In this document: positions 5,889-9,748 of the stretch, one piece after another | Layout of the letters: each line of letters starts with the position of its first letter | Numbering within the stretch: position 1 is the first letter of the stretch | Assembly: GCA_003648085.1 (NCBI GenBank) | Contig: QMOC01000046.1 | Span: 1-9,748 of the forward strand | Direction of reading: 5' to 3' | Origin: Chloroflexota bacterium | GTDB taxonomy: Bacteria > Chloroflexota > Anaerolineae > B4-G1 | Length of the DNA: 9,748 nt | The notes under the pieces: model-generated | Databases searched by the model: none | What the model saw: only the letters and a program-made list of their open reading frames with translations | Told to the model about the DNA's origin: nothing | Program-made: the position numbers and the translations under genes

Positions 5889-8051
5889 CTACTCGACGAT
5901 GAAACTCTCCGTCCAGGCCGGGCGATTGGGCCGGGGCGACATCGCCTGCCAGGCCTCGTCGGTCAGCCGGTCGCCGATGGGCTGCTTGAACTCGTAGTAG
6001 GAGAAGACACCGCCCAGCGTCACCACCTGCCGTCCCTCCACCAGCACGACGACGTAGATGGGGAAAGCGTCGCCCACGCCCTCTTCGAGCACCTGGTTCG
6101 TGTTGGGGTCGGTGTGCACGTCAGCGATGAGCGCCATCCGCTCATCGGCCTGGGAGGTGATTTTCCCCTCGACCTCCTCCGAGAAGGTGGTCAGGTCCTC
6201 CAACGTGTCGCCGATGAAGCGAATGGTGGCGTACTCATCGTCGGTCAGCCCTTCGCCCTGCAGTTCTTTCTCGCTGATGGTCTTGAGCGTCAGCAACAGT
6301 TGCTCCACGCGCTCCAGTTTCCCGGCCATCTCGTCGTTCAGCAGGCCCCGGTCGCCCAGGCCGGCCTGCATCTGAGCGGTGAGCGCGGCCAGCCGGGCGT
6401 AGACCTCCGGCTGCGGTTCGACGTAGCCCCGGACCGGTTTCGGCTCAGGCATAGCACTGGTGGCCTTGATGGCATAGGACTGCTTGGCGTAGAGGATCGT
6501 GTCGTGGCGCAACTCGGTCCAGGAGCCCAGCCAGGTGTGCAGGTCCTTGTCGGTCCAGGCGGACGATTGCATGAAGGTGGGATAGCCCTCGCCCTTCACC
6601 TCCAGCAGTGGGCGCAGCGTGTGGAGCCAGTTCCAGTACAGGTTGGCGGTCCACTGCTCCTCCGGCAGATTGGCGAACTCGGCCTGCAGTTTCGCCAGTT
6701 GCTCGGCGTAACCTTCGTAGTCGGTATCGCCGTCGGCGGTGAGGATCTCCAGGGCACGTTCGCTACCCAGGACAGCGGGCACATCCAGCCCACGCGGGAA
6801 ACCACGGATAGGCCCGACCTCGGAGGGGGACATGGTGAAGGGTTGGCCGCTGCCCCGGTAACCCTTCACCTTGTCGTAGACTAACTGTTGGAAGATGTAA
6901 CTATCGGGGATAAAACGCTGGCCCATGAAGCGAAAGCCCATCGTCACCTCTTCGGGCTTCTCCTGGTCGGTGACGTAGCCGCCGACGATGGCCGGGGGAC
7001 GAAGTTGCCGGACGGCAGCGATGAACTCGTCCAGTTTGGCTTCGTCGGCCAGCGTGGCGGGATCGGGCAGGCCGCCGTAGACCCGCTGCGCGACGGCAGC
7101 GTAGTCGTAGACCGTCAGGTCGTCGGCGGTGCCGACGAAGAAGGCGGTCGGCTCGTAGATGCGTTCCCAGACGTCGAGCGCCGGTTCACCGCCAGCCTGG
7201 GTGTTGTAGAGTGTCCGCACGATGAGCAGCGCGCCCCGCGTCTCCCGCCGTGCCGCCTCAGGGTCGTCGGGGTTGGTCAGGTGAAAGGCCATCCGCCCGT
7301 ACCACATCATGGCCCGGAAGTAGCGTTCGAAGTCCTCGTTGCGCGTGTAGTGGCCTCGGGGCACGTATTGGCTGTAATCCTCGCGGTAGCCGAAGATGGG
7401 GGAGAAGGTGATGCCCTCGTGAGCCTCGATAAGCGCCAGTTCTTTCTGCACAACGTCGCGCACGGGGGCGGGCACGTCGGCCTGGGGGGTCAGCAGTTTG
7501 GTCGCCACGGCGAAGAAGGCCAGGTTCTGGCGAGCGGCCTCCTGCACGGGGCCACCGGTGGAGGCGTAGTCGGCCTCGGCTGCCTTCAGCATCGCCGCAT
7601 TGAGCGCCTCCAGGTCGGCGATGAAGTGCTCTATCTCGGCCAGACGCAGAGCGTAATCGTAGAGGATGTGGAAACTATGAAGCACGGCGTCGGTGGTGAC
7701 GAAGGCGGGTATGCCGGTCTCGTCGGCCTGTTGGTAGATGGCATAGATCTGCCCGTACCCCTGAGGCACGACGACGAAGCCGTTCGCCTCAAGTGTCGCT
7801 TGCTGAGCCGGGTTCAGCCGGGCCGGCACATCCGGGTTGGCGACGATGTCCAGGTCTGGAGTGTAGGCGGGAGCGGCGGGCGTCACGTCCACCGGCACGG
7901 GCACGTAGGCGGCGAAGCCCCCGGGACGCACGACGATCGGTTGTGGAGGGGCTGGCGTGGCCGTGGGACCGGGCGTGGGCGTCGGCGCCGGTGCGCAGGC
8001 AGAGAGCAAGGTGGCTGCTAGAGCCAGGAGAAGTCCAGTTCGTTTGGTCAT
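5889..8051 (-). CDS. DUF3160 family lipoprotein of unknown function
   Basis: This is a 720-residue predicted lipoprotein. A basic start (MTKR), a hydrophobic stretch (7-16) and a lipobox LSAC with Cys19 are followed by a Thr/Pro-rich linker (20-40), so the mature protein should be lipid-anchored outside the membrane. The body resembles the DUF3160 family: LNPAQQATLEANGFVVVP (79-96), PAFVTTDAVLHSFHILYDY (115-133), then a long, mostly helical region. No catalytic motif can be named and the family's function is not known to me. The ATG has GGAGGTGA 7 nt upstream. It follows the vWA gene by 29 nt and is probably co-transcribed with it; its stop lies beside a small palindrome. The family call rests on recalled motif resemblance. 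Lipoprotein status is more certain than any role. Confidence 0.85.
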   Translation of the reverse strand: MTKRTGLLLALAATLLSACAPAPTPTPGPTATPAPPQPIVVRPGGFAAYVPVPVDVTPAAPAYTPDLDIVANPDVPARLNPAQQATLEANGFVVVPQGYGQIYAIYQQADETGIPAFVTTDAVLHSFHILYDYALRLAEIEHFIADLEALNAAMLKAAEADYASTGGPVQEAARQNLAFFAVATKLLTPQADVPAPVRDVVQKELALIEAHEGITFSPIFGYREDYSQYVPRGHYTRNEDFERYFRAMMWYGRMAFHLTNPDDPEAARRETRGALLIVRTLYNTQAGGEPALDVWERIYEPTAFFVGTADDLTVYDYAAVAQRVYGGLPDPATLADEAKLDEFIAAVRQLRPPAIVGGYVTDQEKPEEVTMGFRFMGQRFIPDSYIFQQLVYDKVKGYRGSGQPFTMSPSEVGPIRGFPRGLDVPAVLGSERALEILTADGDTDYEGYAEQLAKLQAEFANLPEEQWTANLYWNWLHTLRPLLEVKGEGYPTFMQSSAWTDKDLHTWLGSWTELRHDTILYAKQSYAIKATSAMPEPKPVRGYVEPQPEVYARLAALTAQMQAGLGDRGLLNDEMAGKLERVEQLLLTLKTISEKELQGEGLTDDEYATIRFIGDTLEDLTTFSEEVEGKITSQADERMALIADVHTDPNTNQVLEEGVGDAFPIYVVVLVEGRQVVTLGGVFSYYEFKQPIGDRLTDEAWQAMSPRPNRPAWTESFIVE

Positions 8052-8080
8052 CGGTTCACCTCCAATTTCGGTTTCAGGTT

Positions 8081-9748
<1,668 letters not shown>

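Noticed and set aside
6888..8021. Long plus-strand open frame (377 codons) opposite the DUF3160 gene
   Set aside because: It is antisense to a clear lipoprotein gene, has no recognisable domain or ribosome site, and is rich in Gly, Val, Arg and His as expected from the complement of GC-biased codons.

Overview
The window is about 9.7 kb of GC-rich bacterial DNA in which every gene I can support lies on the minus strand. The likely source is a member of Chloroflexota (Anaerolineae, Caldilineae or Roseiflexus-like). This is an inference from the style of the two envelope proteins (Thr/Pro-rich linkers behind a lipobox or before a C-terminal membrane helix), the high GC content and palindrome-rich intergenic DNA. 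No rRNA or other marker gene is present to confirm it.

Read in the direction of transcription (from 9748 down to 1), the window opens with the C-terminal 555 residues of a VIT/vWA-type surface protein cut by the window edge. A 29-nt gap holding three copies of a 7-bp repeat follows, then a 720-residue DUF3160 lipoprotein. These two genes look like one transcription unit and both proteins are predicted to face the outside of the cell.

Next comes a 394-bp intergenic region (5495-5888). Its upstream half carries several short palindromes, one a possible terminator. Its downstream half carries a good sigma-70-type promoter and a long leader with palindromes, which together drive the next operon.

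That operon is a type III-A (Csm) CRISPR effector module in canonical order: cas10/csm1, csm2, csm3, csm4, csm5. The genes overlap by 4 or 8 bp or are separated by 10 nt, so they are almost certainly co-transcribed and translationally coupled. csm5 runs off the window. Together they would build the crRNA-guided complex: Cas10 and Csm4 at the base, a Csm3 backbone that cuts target RNA, Csm2 as the minor filament, and Csm5 at the crRNA 3' end. Cas10 keeps the GGDD cyclase motif and the four-cysteine zinc motif, but its N-terminus is shortened and lacks the HD nuclease motif. This complex would therefore signal through cyclic oligoadenylates and cut RNA, without the usual HD-dependent ssDNase.

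No CRISPR array, cas6, cas1/cas2 or csm6/CARF effector lies in the window. If present, they are beyond csm5 or elsewhere. I found no convincing wholly new system. The most interesting points are the HD-less Cas10 and the structured operon leader.
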